A stretch of DNA of 64,000 nucleotides. Source: Chitinophaga niastensis. Its GTDB lineage: Bacteria; Bacteroidota; Bacteroidia; Chitinophagales; Chitinophagaceae. The stretch lies in assembly GCF_003014755.1 (NCBI RefSeq), contig NZ_PYAW01000003.1, positions 248,001 through 312,000 of the forward strand. The letters are read 5' to 3'. Shown piece after piece: positions 17,636 to 27,259 of the stretch; the first letter of the stretch is position 1; the number at the start of each line of letters is the position of its first letter. Below the pieces are notes generated by a model. It worked only from the letters and a program-made list of their open reading frames with translations, ran no database searches and was not told where the DNA came from. A program made the translations under genes and the position numbers.

Positions 17636-19273
17636 TCAGATTTTTCTTGCTGTGTTAATAACGTTTACACCATTAAAGCGGGTGGTGGAGCTACCATGAG
17701 ATACCGCATTGGATTGTCCGGGTTGTCCTTTACCATCATTAAAAGCGCCACCTAAACGGTAATCGCTTTTATCTGCGATGGCAGTGCAACTATTCCAGAA
17801 CTCCTGCGTATTTGCCTGATAGGCCACATCTTTCAGCATACCTATAATTTTACCGTTCTTTACTTCGTAAAATGTTTGTCCGCCGAACTGAAAATTATAA
17901 CGTTGCTGATCAATAGAGAAAGAGCCATCACCAATGATATAGATGCCTTTTTCTACATTTTTGATCAGGTCATCTACGCTGAGTTTTTCTTTGCCCGGTT
18001 GTAAAGACACGTTAGGCATACGCTGAAACTGCACATCCGCCCAGCTTTGCGCGTAGCAGCAACCTTGCGAGTGTTTTAATCCTATCATATGTGCCTGATC
18101 GCGGATAGCCTGAAAATTTACCAGCACACCATCTTTAATAATATCCCAGTTACCACATTTCACGCCTTCATCGTCATATCCTACAGCGCCTAATGAACCG
18201 GGTTGCAGCTTATCTGCTACCACGTTTACCAGGTTACTGCCAAAATGAAAATTGCCTGATTTTAATTTTTCCAGTGATAAGAAGCTGGTACCTGCGTAGT
18301 TGGCTTCATAACCCAGTACACGGTCCAGTTCTGTAGGATGTGCTACTGATTCATGTATAGTTAACCACAGATGAGAAGGATCCAGGATCAGATCGTATTT
18401 ACCCGGTTCTACTGATTTTGCTTTCAGTTTTTGTTCTACCTCGTTGGTCGCATTCTTTACATCTTCCAGCATATCGTACCGGTCTTTATACCGCGTAACA
18501 ATGCCGCCCACTTTGCTTTCCGGAGTAGCTGTAAGATATTCGTATCCCATTCCCACCGGTGAACTCAACGATTTACGCGTTTCAAATTTGCCGGTATTGC
18601 GGTCTGTTTTAGTAACGGTAAAAGTTGGAAACAAACGATGGATATCCTGATCGATATAAGATCCATCTGTAGAGGCGAAATATTTTTGTTCATTAATAGC
18701 CAGGATAGCGGAATTAACGAAGTTAGCCCCGCCTTTTAGTGCCGCATCATTCACAGATAGCAGCAGATCTACTTTATCTTTTACCGGTACCGTAAATGTA
18801 TTTTGCTGGATGGGAGTTTTCCATGTTACTTCTCCATAACCCTGTTGTGCTGCGAGTTGCACCGGCGCGGTAACCACCCTGGAATTGGCTTTTGCCACCG
18901 CCACTGCTCTTTCAGCAGCTTTGGCTATTTCTTCCTTTGTAACGTTGTTGGTAGCAGCAAAACCCCAGCATCCGTTAGCGATTACGCGGATACCTACGCC
19001 AAATGATTCTGCATTAGCGATGTTTTGCACGCGGGTTTCGCGGGTCACGATAAATTGATTCAGGTACCTGCCTATGCGTACATCCGCATAAGTAGCGCCT
19101 TTGGCGCGGGCTGCATTGAGGGCTACGTCTGCCAGTTGTTTTTTCAGTTTCACATCGATACCATCATTGAGAAAACGCGATGGATCAACAGTGTTGCCGA
19201 AAGCAGTTAAGTTCGGCATGACGAGCGCACCCAGTCCCATTGCGGAAAGCTGGATAAAGTCTTTACGTTTCAA
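17636..19273 (-). CDS. tldD: TldD-like zinc metallopeptidase subunit with Tat-like signal, copy 2
   Basis: 545 residues and first gene of the four-gene operon. The signal is MKRKDFIQLSAMGLGALV, where the twin arginine is Arg-Lys, a weaker Tat motif than in copy 1. HExxxH is kept as HESVAH, with Ala where copy 1 has Gly. The two copies share most residues from the zinc site to the C-terminus by eye, including the ending of the protein, VINTARKI. It is the catalytic subunit of a TldD/TldE peptidase. The promoter probably lies in 19274-19454, but no clear consensus was found there. Confidence 0.9.
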   Translation of the reverse strand: MKRKDFIQLSAMGLGALVMPNLTAFGNTVDPSRFLNDGIDVKLKKQLADVALNAARAKGATYADVRIGRYLNQFIVTRETRVQNIANAESFGVGIRVIANGCWGFAATNNVTKEEIAKAAERAVAVAKANSRVVTAPVQLAAQQGYGEVTWKTPIQQNTFTVPVKDKVDLLLSVNDAALKGGANFVNSAILAINEQKYFASTDGSYIDQDIHRLFPTFTVTKTDRNTGKFETRKSLSSPVGMGYEYLTATPESKVGGIVTRYKDRYDMLEDVKNATNEVEQKLKAKSVEPGKYDLILDPSHLWLTIHESVAHPTELDRVLGYEANYAGTSFLSLEKLKSGNFHFGSNLVNVVADKLQPGSLGAVGYDDEGVKCGNWDIIKDGVLVNFQAIRDQAHMIGLKHSQGCCYAQSWADVQFQRMPNVSLQPGKEKLSVDDLIKNVEKGIYIIGDGSFSIDQQRYNFQFGGQTFYEVKNGKIIGMLKDVAYQANTQEFWNSCTAIADKSDYRLGGAFNDGKGQPGQSNAVSHGSSTTRFNGVNVINTARKI

Positions 19274-19358
19274 TAGAAAGTTCCTCCGGTTTAGTTTGAT
19301 TTAGATTTGTTGATAAGCGAAGAAGGCACAGAAAGATTTATATACAAACAATTATAAC

Positions 19359-19373
19359 ACACGTTTTTAACGT
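19359..19373 (-). terminator. Small hairpin between the tldD and MoxR/Bat operons
   Basis: CACGTT (19359-19364) and AACGTG (19368-19373) form a 6-bp stem with a 3-nt loop, downstream of the stop of the 19455 gene on the minus strand. The T-rich tail is weak, so the terminator call is tentative. The rest of 19274-19454 shows nothing else that I can support. Confidence 0.35.
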
Positions 19374-19454
19374 GCAGCATCTCATTAGCAAAACCTTGTA
19401 ACCTCTTTCGGAAGCCTAAGCTAATTTTTTTTTCCAATTAATTCTGACCGTTTG

Positions 19455-20909
19455 TCATATTTTCTTCTCTACCCATAAAAATGACATCGCCAGCAAAAAC
19501 GGTATAATCAACCACCAGGGAGAAACAGGTACCATGGCTGTTGTAGGAATATTATCCCCTGTTTGCACCAATGATTTTTTTGCGGAAGATGATAACATTT
19601 TCCAGTCACTTGCCTGGTAGATATATACCCGGTGCATGCTATTACCGGTAGCAAACATTTGCCAGCCGGCATGTTGCGGCCAGCAATTGCCGGTATAAAT
19701 ATTATGGAGGAAAGGATGTTGGGCCATATACACAGCAGCACCGCTGGTATGTACAGTTGGTACTGCGCCTGATTCCAGTGTAATCGTCACCGGTTGATGA
19801 ATGGTGGGTATGCGTGGAGAGAAGGACCATTGTTCCGGTATCACTTTTTTGCGGGCAACTGCTTCCAGCAAAGCCGACCAATATTGCTGATAAGCGGTAG
19901 TACGATCTGCCAGCAGCCAGCTATAGGTGTTGGTGATATTTGTATGCAACAATTTACCTGCTCCGGATAAAGATAGCTGTACATAATTATGTCCTGCACT
20001 ATCAGTGACCAACGGGATACTGTTGTCGCTCAAATGCAATGACAGTGCCGGATCACATAACAACGGAGGCAGTGATTGATGATTCAGCACCAGCGAAACC
20101 GGTGTTGGATGTATACCTACGCTATCTCCCTTCATGATAAGGCCAATACCTGCATTTTCCAGGTGAGTGCGTACATCCTTTGATATAGCTGCCGGGTCTG
20201 CTATCACTACATCAAATTTATCCAGTAGTGCCGGTGGTAACTGTTCCAACGACTGTGGTATACAATTACTGAAGCGGATAGCATATTTATTTTTGCTCAC
20301 CAGTGTGCGCATAGCTACGGCAAATCCTTGCTGCGAGAGCCAGTCGGCCAGGAAACGATTTTCAAAATCAGGCGCATTCGCCAAAAAGAGTATAGCCATT
20401 GGCGTTAGCGGCACTACTTCCAGCGGTAATGGCTGCTGTTCCAGTGTATCCCTACCTGATAAGGCAGTAATGCGATATACCGCAGTGCCCTGATGTAGGG
20501 GAATGGTTTGGAGATGGAAAAGTTTTTGTGCATGCGCAGGTATCTGTATAGAATCCATTTCCGTGTCAAAGCCGCTGATACGAAGCGTTACCACCTTATC
20601 TGTAACATTATGGTACTGCCCCTGTACTTCCCAGATTTTTCCTGTAGTAATTTGCAGGGGCCAGTTACAGGCGGTAATCCCTCCTGTTATAGCCGGAGCC
20701 GGTGTTATGTCGTTTTTTTTATCCGGAGATGATATTTTTTTTGTGAGATGTAATGGTAATGCCAGCAATGACAGGCTCAACACGGCTACCACCGTGGCTG
20801 TTAATCTTGCTGCGCGGCGCTGCTGATTGGGGCGGCGCCACTCCTGCCAGCCTAAAACGGTCAGCAGTAAAGCCCCTGTCAGCGATATGATTACTTCCCA
20901 TCCTGTCAT
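19455..20909 (-). CDS. Membrane-anchored protein with GATase1-like domain (Bat operon, function unknown)
   Basis: 484 residues. Two membrane segments lie near the N-terminus (about 5-22 and 36-54) and one at the extreme C-terminus (WWLIIPFLLAMSFLWV). Between them is a periplasmic Ig-like stretch (residues 95-150) and a class I glutamine-amidotransferase-like fold without obvious catalytic residues (MAILFLANAPDFENRFLADW, DVVIADPAAI). This resembles the BatA-type proteins that sit in MoxR/DUF58 clusters. It is last in its operon, and its start overlaps the DUF4175 stop by 4 bp. No specific function can be claimed. Confidence 0.65.
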   Translation of the reverse strand: MTGWEVIISLTGALLLTVLGWQEWRRPNQQRRAARLTATVVAVLSLSLLALPLHLTKKISSPDKKNDITPAPAITGGITACNWPLQITTGKIWEVQGQYHNVTDKVVTLRISGFDTEMDSIQIPAHAQKLFHLQTIPLHQGTAVYRITALSGRDTLEQQPLPLEVVPLTPMAILFLANAPDFENRFLADWLSQQGFAVAMRTLVSKNKYAIRFSNCIPQSLEQLPPALLDKFDVVIADPAAISKDVRTHLENAGIGLIMKGDSVGIHPTPVSLVLNHQSLPPLLCDPALSLHLSDNSIPLVTDSAGHNYVQLSLSGAGKLLHTNITNTYSWLLADRTTAYQQYWSALLEAVARKKVIPEQWSFSPRIPTIHQPVTITLESGAVPTVHTSGAAVYMAQHPFLHNIYTGNCWPQHAGWQMFATGNSMHRVYIYQASDWKMLSSSAKKSLVQTGDNIPTTAMVPVSPWWLIIPFLLAMSFLWVEKKI

Positions 20910-23017
20910 TTGTTACCTGTTTTAAGGTGCTTAAAGTACAGCGCCGGCAAACCATTATCCGGTGACCTATTGGCCGCCTGTGGTCTTTGCGCGGGTGCTG
21001 CAAGCATTTGCAGCAAACCCTTTTGAGCTACCCTGATATCTGTTAATGTGATGACAGATTGTGTTATGCGGTGCATGGCTTCCAATGCGGACAGGTACTG
21101 TGCCGGCGCGGCAGCCGCTTTGGCACTGAGCAGCAAAGTAGCTTTTTGTAAAGCAGGAGTAGCTGCAGCAGCCTTGTTAGTTTTTAAGGCTTCTAATACG
21201 GATAGGGCTATACGAATATCTGCGGACTCGTCTTTTGCATCATTTACACCTTTAGTGGTAGCGGGATTAATTTTATCCAGTTCACCTGTCAGGCGCTTCT
21301 CCGGTTTGAGCGGTGTAGTTTTAACTCCTGTTTTAGCCACATAAATGCGCGATTGCTGTTGCAGGTCCTTCAGCAGCCGAAGCGCTTTATATTCAAACGG
21401 GAGGGCGTCCTGTGGCTTATACAGGCGCAACTGCAGCTCTGCCTTCCACATTTCTGTTAAAGTAGCCTTTAATTGTTGTTTTACGGCAGCATCCAGGAAT
21501 GTAGCATCTTCGGCATTATCATGCTTATCTGTAAATTCATCCAGTATTTTGGCTGCATTGCCAAAATCGGGATGATCTGCTGCTTTGTGTGTTTCGTGCT
21601 GATCGTGTTCTCCTTCGGCAGCAGCCACGCGCGGGTCGCCTACATTGGATTCCGATTCCTCGCCCAGGAATTTACCATAACGGAGCCGCAGCAGTTTCTG
21701 ATCAGTGCCGAGATCGTTGCTGTGGTCTTTAAATTTTTCCTTACCCAGGCTATCCTGATCCCTGATTAGTTGCTCCGTTTCTATAATAATTTGCCGCTGA
21801 CTGCGGAAGTATTCCGGTTTAAAGTTTACGCCATTCACTATTCCTTCCATGCTGAACAGCTGCGCGGTATCCGGCAGCGTGATGATGTAAACATCAGAAC
21901 GTGTTTGTTGTAAACGGGTATCGGTAGCGGCTATATTAAAATAAAGTTCATCACCTGGTTTTAGTCCCAATGCGGTAAGATTGAGTTGTTTGTTCAACTG
22001 ATATTTAGTGGCATGTCCGCTGAAATCATGATCAAATGCCAGTTGTTGCTCCCGGAACCTTACTGCCTCTCCGCTCCCGCTGGCAATGGTAGCAGCAATG
22101 AAAGCAGCATGAATGCCGTAATCATCTGATACCGTTACCTGTACATTCACTTTAGCAGATTGTCCGAATTCAATGACTGTATATGGTGAAGGTGTGATGA
22201 TCTGTATCACCGGCGCCAGGTCTGGCAACATTTGCAGCTGATACAAAGCCGAAAGTTGCTTATTTAATTGCACCTGGTAAAATCCTGATTTCCGCAGCAG
22301 GCGTGTAGCCGTCCACGTAAGGCTATCCTTATCCGGCTGCAATGCCAGCTGTGTACTATCGTTGAACAGCAGCAACAACTCCTGCACTTTCACATTTGTA
22401 TGCAACTCCCAGCGTAACAGGGCACTATCTTCCGCAGTGATGTTAAAAGCCGGTTGTTCCCGCAGCGTTTTGTGCGTATAAGCAGGTGGCTGAATACTCA
22501 CCCGTACCCCGGTGATACCCGGCAATGGCTCTTCCGGCGCTGTATGCGCAGTTATTTGTGTGTTGTTTTCAGATACATGACGGCGGTAGTATCCGTACCA
22601 TATACCCGTGCTGATTAACATGGAAACAGCGAGAAATAGTATCGCCTTTTTTACCGGTTGATAAAACGTAACAGGCAACTGCAGCGCTTCCAGCACCAGT
22701 CCCGTTTTGCGGGCCTGCAACTGTTCCAGCAGGCTGTGCTCCGCTGCTCCTTTTAGTATCAGCCCTGTACTGTCTTCCAGTGCGGGGAAGGACTGATCCA
22801 GGTAGCGGGCCACTTCGTTTGCCTGCAATTGCCAGGGCTTTTTAAGGAAGAGTAAAATCAGTAACGCCAATACAAAACAAAGGAGTCCATAAAGCGGGCG
22901 TACGATAAATGCGGGCAAAGCCACTGCTATTGACAGTATCAGGCAACTACCCACTTGCTGCCGTATCCATTTTAAACGGATGGTTTCTATTTTCGTGTAT
23001 CCACCACTGTTATGCAT
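20906..23017 (-). CDS. DUF4175 family large membrane protein
   Basis: 703 residues with two N-terminal membrane segments (about 26-60) and a third at about 125-142, followed by a long extracytoplasmic region. That region has a beta-rich part (VSDDYGIHAAFIAATI) and a charged helical part (residues about 400-560, with a histidine- and acid-rich patch EGEHDQHETHKAADH). DUF4175 proteins are regularly encoded in MoxR-DUF58-BatA clusters, and their role is not established. The start overlaps the BatA stop by 8 bp and the stop overlaps the next start by 4 bp, so translation is coupled. Confidence 0.75.
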   Translation of the reverse strand: MHNSGGYTKIETIRLKWIRQQVGSCLILSIAVALPAFIVRPLYGLLCFVLALLILLFLKKPWQLQANEVARYLDQSFPALEDSTGLILKGAAEHSLLEQLQARKTGLVLEALQLPVTFYQPVKKAILFLAVSMLISTGIWYGYYRRHVSENNTQITAHTAPEEPLPGITGVRVSIQPPAYTHKTLREQPAFNITAEDSALLRWELHTNVKVQELLLLFNDSTQLALQPDKDSLTWTATRLLRKSGFYQVQLNKQLSALYQLQMLPDLAPVIQIITPSPYTVIEFGQSAKVNVQVTVSDDYGIHAAFIAATIASGSGEAVRFREQQLAFDHDFSGHATKYQLNKQLNLTALGLKPGDELYFNIAATDTRLQQTRSDVYIITLPDTAQLFSMEGIVNGVNFKPEYFRSQRQIIIETEQLIRDQDSLGKEKFKDHSNDLGTDQKLLRLRYGKFLGEESESNVGDPRVAAAEGEHDQHETHKAADHPDFGNAAKILDEFTDKHDNAEDATFLDAAVKQQLKATLTEMWKAELQLRLYKPQDALPFEYKALRLLKDLQQQSRIYVAKTGVKTTPLKPEKRLTGELDKINPATTKGVNDAKDESADIRIALSVLEALKTNKAAAATPALQKATLLLSAKAAAAPAQYLSALEAMHRITQSVITLTDIRVAQKGLLQMLAAPAQRPQAANRSPDNGLPALYFKHLKTGNK

Positions 23018-24347
23018 TGTCCACCTCCTTCTTTTGGCGTAGCGATAAATATCTTTCCAGGCAAAATACCAGTAGTAGCAGCAACCAGCAAATCTTATCC
23101 AGGTTAATATCTTCCTGCATCAGCACAGCGCTGGCCTCTTTGCCACTAACCAACAATGGCTGCAACTGCCGCGGATCGATAGCGCGGCGGTCATGTATAC
23201 GATCCTGTTCTGCCGGGAATAACAATTGCAATAGTCTTCCAGGAAACGCTTCGCTCCATACCATCCCGTTCCATGCGGGGTTCAGGTGCGTGTATAAAGT
23301 GTAGTTATTAGTGAGCAGTATTTGTCCGTATCCATCCTTCCACAGTGCCGTGGTGGTATCATCGGTTGGAATTATTTTATAAACAGGTATCGTGGTGCCG
23401 GCTATCAGGGAGGTTTGTGTGGTGGCTTTCCCTGTGGCATACTTTACCTGGTGGCTTGTTTTTACACTTACAGGGATTGGTTGATCCGACAACCACCACA
23501 GCCAATCCTGCGATGCAGGTAGCTGCCGGATTTGTTGCACAGTAGTAATGATAATTTTACGTTGGGTGTATTGTTGTACCGCCTTCATGGCTGCGTACAG
23601 GTAACGTGCATCCCCTGTATATTTATCTGCATAAATAGTGATGCGTACAGCAGCAGTATCCATTGCTGCTATTGTATCCCTATCATGATAAGCAGTACCA
23701 CCGGGACTGCTATAACCTTTCACGATACGAATGCTATCATCTCTCAATGAATACGTATATGCATTCCAGTTACTGACCGAATCGGCAGGCGTATAAGTAT
23801 ACCAATGCAGATTCAGCGCCAGTGTAGGCCTGTTTCCCTGAAAGCGTTCCAGCCGGTTGCCGGTAAAGAGATAAACCGGAAAATCAGCGGGCACCTTCTT
23901 TGGCAGGTACTGCAACGTTTGCCAGTAAGGCATTTGAACCGTATCCGATGAGGATAGTTCCTTGATAAATGTTTTACTGAAAGCGGTATCAAAAGTATGT
24001 AGCTGGTAACCTGTTTGCAGCAGGGAATCAATTATTGGCTGAAAACGGGGATAGGCAGCGGGTTCCATCAACACCCATCCTTTTTGGGTACGGGTAGTAA
24101 GGGGTTGTTGCCATACCGGTTTGGAGAGCAGGAATGCCAGTAATAATATGAGCAAACAACGCAGCAGCAGCAACCACCACTCTGAAATACGCCAGCTGCG
24201 GGCATGCCGCAAGGAGGCCGCTTGTAACAGTTGGATACTTCCTATTTTCAACACCTTCCCCGGGCGCTGATGCCATAAATGGATAAACACCGGAATACTT
24301 ATTCCGGCAGTCATCAGCATCCATATGGGTTGTAGCAGGTGCAGCAA
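23010..24347 (-). CDS. BatA-domain (aerotolerance regulator N-terminal) membrane protein
   Basis: 445 residues. The N-terminal 80 or so residues are the BatA domain with two membrane segments (MLTAGISIPVFIHLW-like first segment, then EWWLLLLRCLLILLLAFLL), containing the HLWHQRPGKVLKIGSIQLL signature. A soluble extracytoplasmic part follows (GWVLMEPAAYPRFQPIID), and the last membrane helix is at about 413-430. In the Bat system such proteins act with a MoxR ATPase and a DUF58 protein, and have been linked to stress tolerance and envelope integrity. It lies 3 bp downstream of the DUF58 gene in the same operon. Confidence 0.82.
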   Translation of the reverse strand: MLHLLQPIWMLMTAGISIPVFIHLWHQRPGKVLKIGSIQLLQAASLRHARSWRISEWWLLLLRCLLILLLAFLLSKPVWQQPLTTRTQKGWVLMEPAAYPRFQPIIDSLLQTGYQLHTFDTAFSKTFIKELSSSDTVQMPYWQTLQYLPKKVPADFPVYLFTGNRLERFQGNRPTLALNLHWYTYTPADSVSNWNAYTYSLRDDSIRIVKGYSSPGGTAYHDRDTIAAMDTAAVRITIYADKYTGDARYLYAAMKAVQQYTQRKIIITTVQQIRQLPASQDWLWWLSDQPIPVSVKTSHQVKYATGKATTQTSLIAGTTIPVYKIIPTDDTTTALWKDGYGQILLTNNYTLYTHLNPAWNGMVWSEAFPGRLLQLLFPAEQDRIHDRRAIDPRQLQPLLVSGKEASAVLMQEDINLDKICWLLLLLVFCLERYLSLRQKKEVDNA

Positions 24348-24350
24348 TAC

Positions 24351-25238
24351 TTATCTCCTCAATTTATTCCGTTGGTTTAAAAAATCCCGCAGTGCTGTGT
24401 CCAGTGGTTCCTGCAACAGCAGCTGCCGGTAATAGATGCGTTTTTCCAGTAATTGGGTACGTAGTGCCGTTGTATATTGCTCAAACTTTTTCGTGTAGTC
24501 TTCCGGGTTAGTGGTATTATCTAATACCACCAGCTCCCCTGTTTCCAGGTCCTCCACGGCATCATATCCTTTAAAGTTGCCGCTGCCTTCGTTTTTACCT
24601 GCTATATGAAACACGATAATTTCATGGCCCAATGCGGACAGTGTTTCGAGCAATGTGGTAATTTCCTTGTTTTGCTCATAGTAGTCAGTGATGAAGATCA
24701 GCAGTTGGCGGGTATGTGCGCCGGTAAAGAGGTTGCGATAGTGTATGGGTTCCGTGAATTTTCCGCCGGGATTTATTTGCTCCAGCTGATAATAAAAGCG
24801 GGCCATATGTTGTGCTTCGCGGCGGGGTGCCATGGAAAACAAATCGCCGTGGTGCAGTACTGCCAACCCTGTGGCATCGCCCTGCAGGTGCGATAAATAA
24901 CCCAATGAAGCCGCCAGGTAACGCGCATATTCCATCTTCACAATACCATCTTCTGCATGCAACATAGAATTGCTGGCATCTATCAGCAAACGGATATCAA
25001 TACTTGTTTCCATCTCCGACTCGCGGATATAGTAGCGATCAGAGCGGGCATACATTTTCCAGTCGAGCCAACGCAGGTCATCGCCCGGCTGATAGCTACG
25101 GTACTGGCTGAATTCCAGTCCGGCGCCTTTTACCTTGCTGGCATGCATACCGGCCATAAAGCCATCCACCGCCGTTTTAGCGGCGAGTGGCAAATCTTTG
25201 ATAGCCAATAATGTTTTAGGATCCAGCAGGCGGCTCAT
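24351..25238 (-). CDS. DUF58 domain protein (MoxR-associated, vWA-like)
   Basis: 295 residues from the ATG at 25238; an upstream ATG at 25271 lies inside the moxR gene and is not favoured. The DUF58 signature is GLEFSQYRSYQPGDDLRWLD followed by WKMYARSDRYYIRESE. The von Willebrand A-like region IRLLIDASNSM follows, with a MIDAS-type D-x-S-N-S. These proteins are thought to be partners or substrates of MoxR AAA+ ATPases. It starts 4 bp after the moxR stop and is followed after 3 bp by the BatA-domain gene. Confidence 0.88.
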   Translation of the reverse strand: MSRLLDPKTLLAIKDLPLAAKTAVDGFMAGMHASKVKGAGLEFSQYRSYQPGDDLRWLDWKMYARSDRYYIRESEMETSIDIRLLIDASNSMLHAEDGIVKMEYARYLAASLGYLSHLQGDATGLAVLHHGDLFSMAPRREAQHMARFYYQLEQINPGGKFTEPIHYRNLFTGAHTRQLLIFITDYYEQNKEITTLLETLSALGHEIIVFHIAGKNEGSGNFKGYDAVEDLETGELVVLDNTTNPEDYTKKFEQYTTALRTQLLEKRIYYRQLLLQEPLDTALRDFLNQRNKLRR

Positions 25239-25242
25239 ATCA

Positions 25243-26241
25243 TCAGGATAAGCGGGTGGTAGTACGTTCAATCTCTTTCAATAACACAGCAGTCACCTTA
25301 TCCGGATGTATGCCTTCTGCCTCTGCCCTGAAGTTCATCAGGATACGATGGCGTAAGACAGGGTAAGCCATCGCTGCAATATCACTCATCGTAACAGCAT
25401 AACGGCCATGCAGCAACGAAAATGCCTTAGCCGTGAGAATCAGCGCCTGTCCCGCTCTCGGGCCAGCACCCCATCTCACCCATTCTTTTATATAATCAAT
25501 GTGTGTGGTATCCGGACGGGTAGCACGTACCAGTTTACTTACATAATTTACCAGATCAGTATCTATGGTCACTTCGCGCACCAGTTGCTGCAATTGCCGG
25601 ATATCATTGGCATCCAGCACCGGCATTACCTGTGCTTTGTGCGTACCGGTAGTATTGGTGAGGATAGCTGTTTCTTCCTGTTCGGAAGGGTAACCTATTT
25701 TGACATATAATAAAAAGCGGTCCAGCTGTGCTTCCGGCAGTGGATAGGTGCCGGATTGCTCAATCGGGTTTTGTGTAGCGAGGATAAAGAAAGGTCTGTC
25801 CAGCGCATAAGTTTGCCCGGCGTATGTTACCTCAAACTCCTGCATAGCCTCCAGCAGTGCGGATTGCGTTTTCGGAGGAGTACGGTTGATTTCATCTGCC
25901 AGAATAATATTTGCGAAGAGCGGGCCTTTATTGAATTTGAAGAAACGTTTACCTGTAGCGTGATCCTCCTCCAGCACCTCTGTACCGATAATATCGGTGG
26001 GCATCAGATCCGGTGTGAATTGTATCCGGCGGAAGGATAAGTGCAATGCCTGCGACAATGTGCGTACCAGCAACGTTTTAGCCAGTCCGGGTACACCTTC
26101 CAGCAAACAGTGACCACCAGCGAGCAGTGCTACCAGTACTTCATCCAGCACAGCTTCCTGTCCTACTATTACCTTCTGTATTTCCTGTTTCAGCCGCGGA
26201 AGCTTGTCCAGCAATTGTTGTAACGTTTTCTCAGTAAGCAT
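25243..26241 (-). CDS. moxR: MoxR family AAA+ ATPase
   Basis: 332 residues. Walker A is GVPGLAKT (49-56), Walker B ends in ILADE (Asp116-Glu117), and sensor-like LATQNPIEQSGTYPLPEAQLD lies in the normal MoxR position. The C-terminal lid contains RVKQ-less but typical WVRWGAGPRAGQALI. MoxR ATPases act as chaperones that activate partner proteins, usually DUF58/vWA proteins encoded next door. Here it is the first gene of a five-gene operon with DUF58, BatA, DUF4175 and a membrane protein, divergent from a DUF4159 gene. Confidence 0.93.
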   Translation of the reverse strand: MLTEKTLQQLLDKLPRLKQEIQKVIVGQEAVLDEVLVALLAGGHCLLEGVPGLAKTLLVRTLSQALHLSFRRIQFTPDLMPTDIIGTEVLEEDHATGKRFFKFNKGPLFANIILADEINRTPPKTQSALLEAMQEFEVTYAGQTYALDRPFFILATQNPIEQSGTYPLPEAQLDRFLLYVKIGYPSEQEETAILTNTTGTHKAQVMPVLDANDIRQLQQLVREVTIDTDLVNYVSKLVRATRPDTTHIDYIKEWVRWGAGPRAGQALILTAKAFSLLHGRYAVTMSDIAAMAYPVLRHRILMNFRAEAEGIHPDKVTAVLLKEIERTTTRLS

Positions 26242-26384
26242 AAGCAGCCAATAAAATATGTAGCTATTTTGGTTTTTATAGTTGTAACTATTTTACAGCG
26301 ACAAAATAACTAAATCTGTAAATACTTAAATATCTAAATAAAAAAGGTGAAATTTAAAAAAAATTAGACTGGCGGTCGGCGCCA

Positions 26385-27017
26385 ATGATAAACGCAATGC
26401 AAGGGAATACATTCACATTTGTACGATTAAGGTACCGGTCGGGCGACTGGGATACGGATCAGCGGATGCCGTCTAACCTGCTCAACTCACTGATTGAGTA
26501 TACCACTATTCCTGTAGCGCCGCAGGAAAAAGTGATAGATCTCAGCAGCCCGGAAATATTTCAATATCCCTTTTGTTATCTCAGCGGGCATAAGCTGATA
26601 CAGTTTGATGCACAGGAGGCGGCTAATTTTAAACAATATGTGCAACATGGCGGGTTCATTTTAGTGGATGACTGCAATCATGATATTGACGGACTATTTG
26701 CCCGATCCTTTGAAACGCAGATGACCAAACTATTTGGTGCCGGTGCATTAAAAAAGATTCCAAACACACATCCTGTGTATCACACCTTTTTCAGTTTCGA
26801 AAAAGGGCCACCTAATACTACTTTTGAATTAAATGGCTGGGGGGATGATCTCGTACATGAATACCTGAAAGCCATTGAAATCAATGGCCGCATAGGTGTG
26901 TTGTATAGTAATAAAGACTACGGCTGCGAATGGGACTATGATTTCAGGAATAAACGATTTATGGCAGAAGATAATACAAAGTTTGGGGTAAATATTATCG
27001 TGTATGCGATGCAGTGA
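26385..27017 (+). CDS. DUF4159 domain protein
   Basis: 210 residues covering a whole DUF4159 domain: FTFVRLRYRSGDWDTD, LLNSLIEYTTIPV, LSGHKLIQFDAQEAANFKQY, GGFILVDDCNHDIDGLFARS and GCEWDYDF. The fold is related to glutamine-amidotransferase-like domains. DUF4159 proteins are often found near or fused to Bat-type proteins, which fits its position, divergent from the moxR operon across 143 bp. Unlike many relatives, it lacks a signal peptide here. An upstream stop codon (26355) excludes a longer form, so this looks cytoplasmic. The start could also be the ATG at 26397. Confidence 0.8.
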   Translation: MINAMQGNTFTFVRLRYRSGDWDTDQRMPSNLLNSLIEYTTIPVAPQEKVIDLSSPEIFQYPFCYLSGHKLIQFDAQEAANFKQYVQHGGFILVDDCNHDIDGLFARSFETQMTKLFGAGALKKIPNTHPVYHTFFSFEKGPPNTTFELNGWGDDLVHEYLKAIEINGRIGVLYSNKDYGCEWDYDFRNKRFMAEDNTKFGVNIIVYAMQ

Positions 27018-27089
27018 GTTGTTTATTTTTTGATCACCTGCAGGCGAATAATATTCACCGAATTTGCCGGTGTAATCTTTCGCTCTCAT

Positions 27090-27114
27090 ATAATTGTCAT
27101 ATTGACATTTAAAA
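27090..27114 (+). promoter_or_regulatory. 25-bp dyad motif, copy 1
   Basis: This 25-bp sequence contains TAATTGT-N7-ACATTTA and matches the copy at 44061-44085 at 23 of 25 positions. It matches the copy at 31162-31186 (opposite strand) at 22 of 25. It lies behind both convergent genes (DUF4159 and DUF885), so a promoter role is not obvious for this copy. A GATAAAAAAAC string downstream is also shared with the 44061 copy. Confidence 0.6.
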
Positions 27115-27130
27115 TTATTGATAAAAAAAC

Positions 27131-27164
27131 GGGAACACTGCGTAGTGTGTTAACGAGTATTCCC
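27131..27164. terminator. Hairpin between convergent DUF4159 and DUF885 genes
   Basis: GGGAA (27131-27135) pairs with TTCCC (27160-27164), enclosing a small ACACT/AGTGT stem. An A-run precedes it and a T-rich stretch follows, as expected for a terminator that works in both directions. Confidence 0.5.
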
Positions 27165-27259
27165 TGTATTTTATCTATCCCCGAAAAATACCTGTACTGT
27201 AATAACATGTTAGCACAAAGGCAATAACCATAACAGTACATTTCTTCTCCTGAACATAA

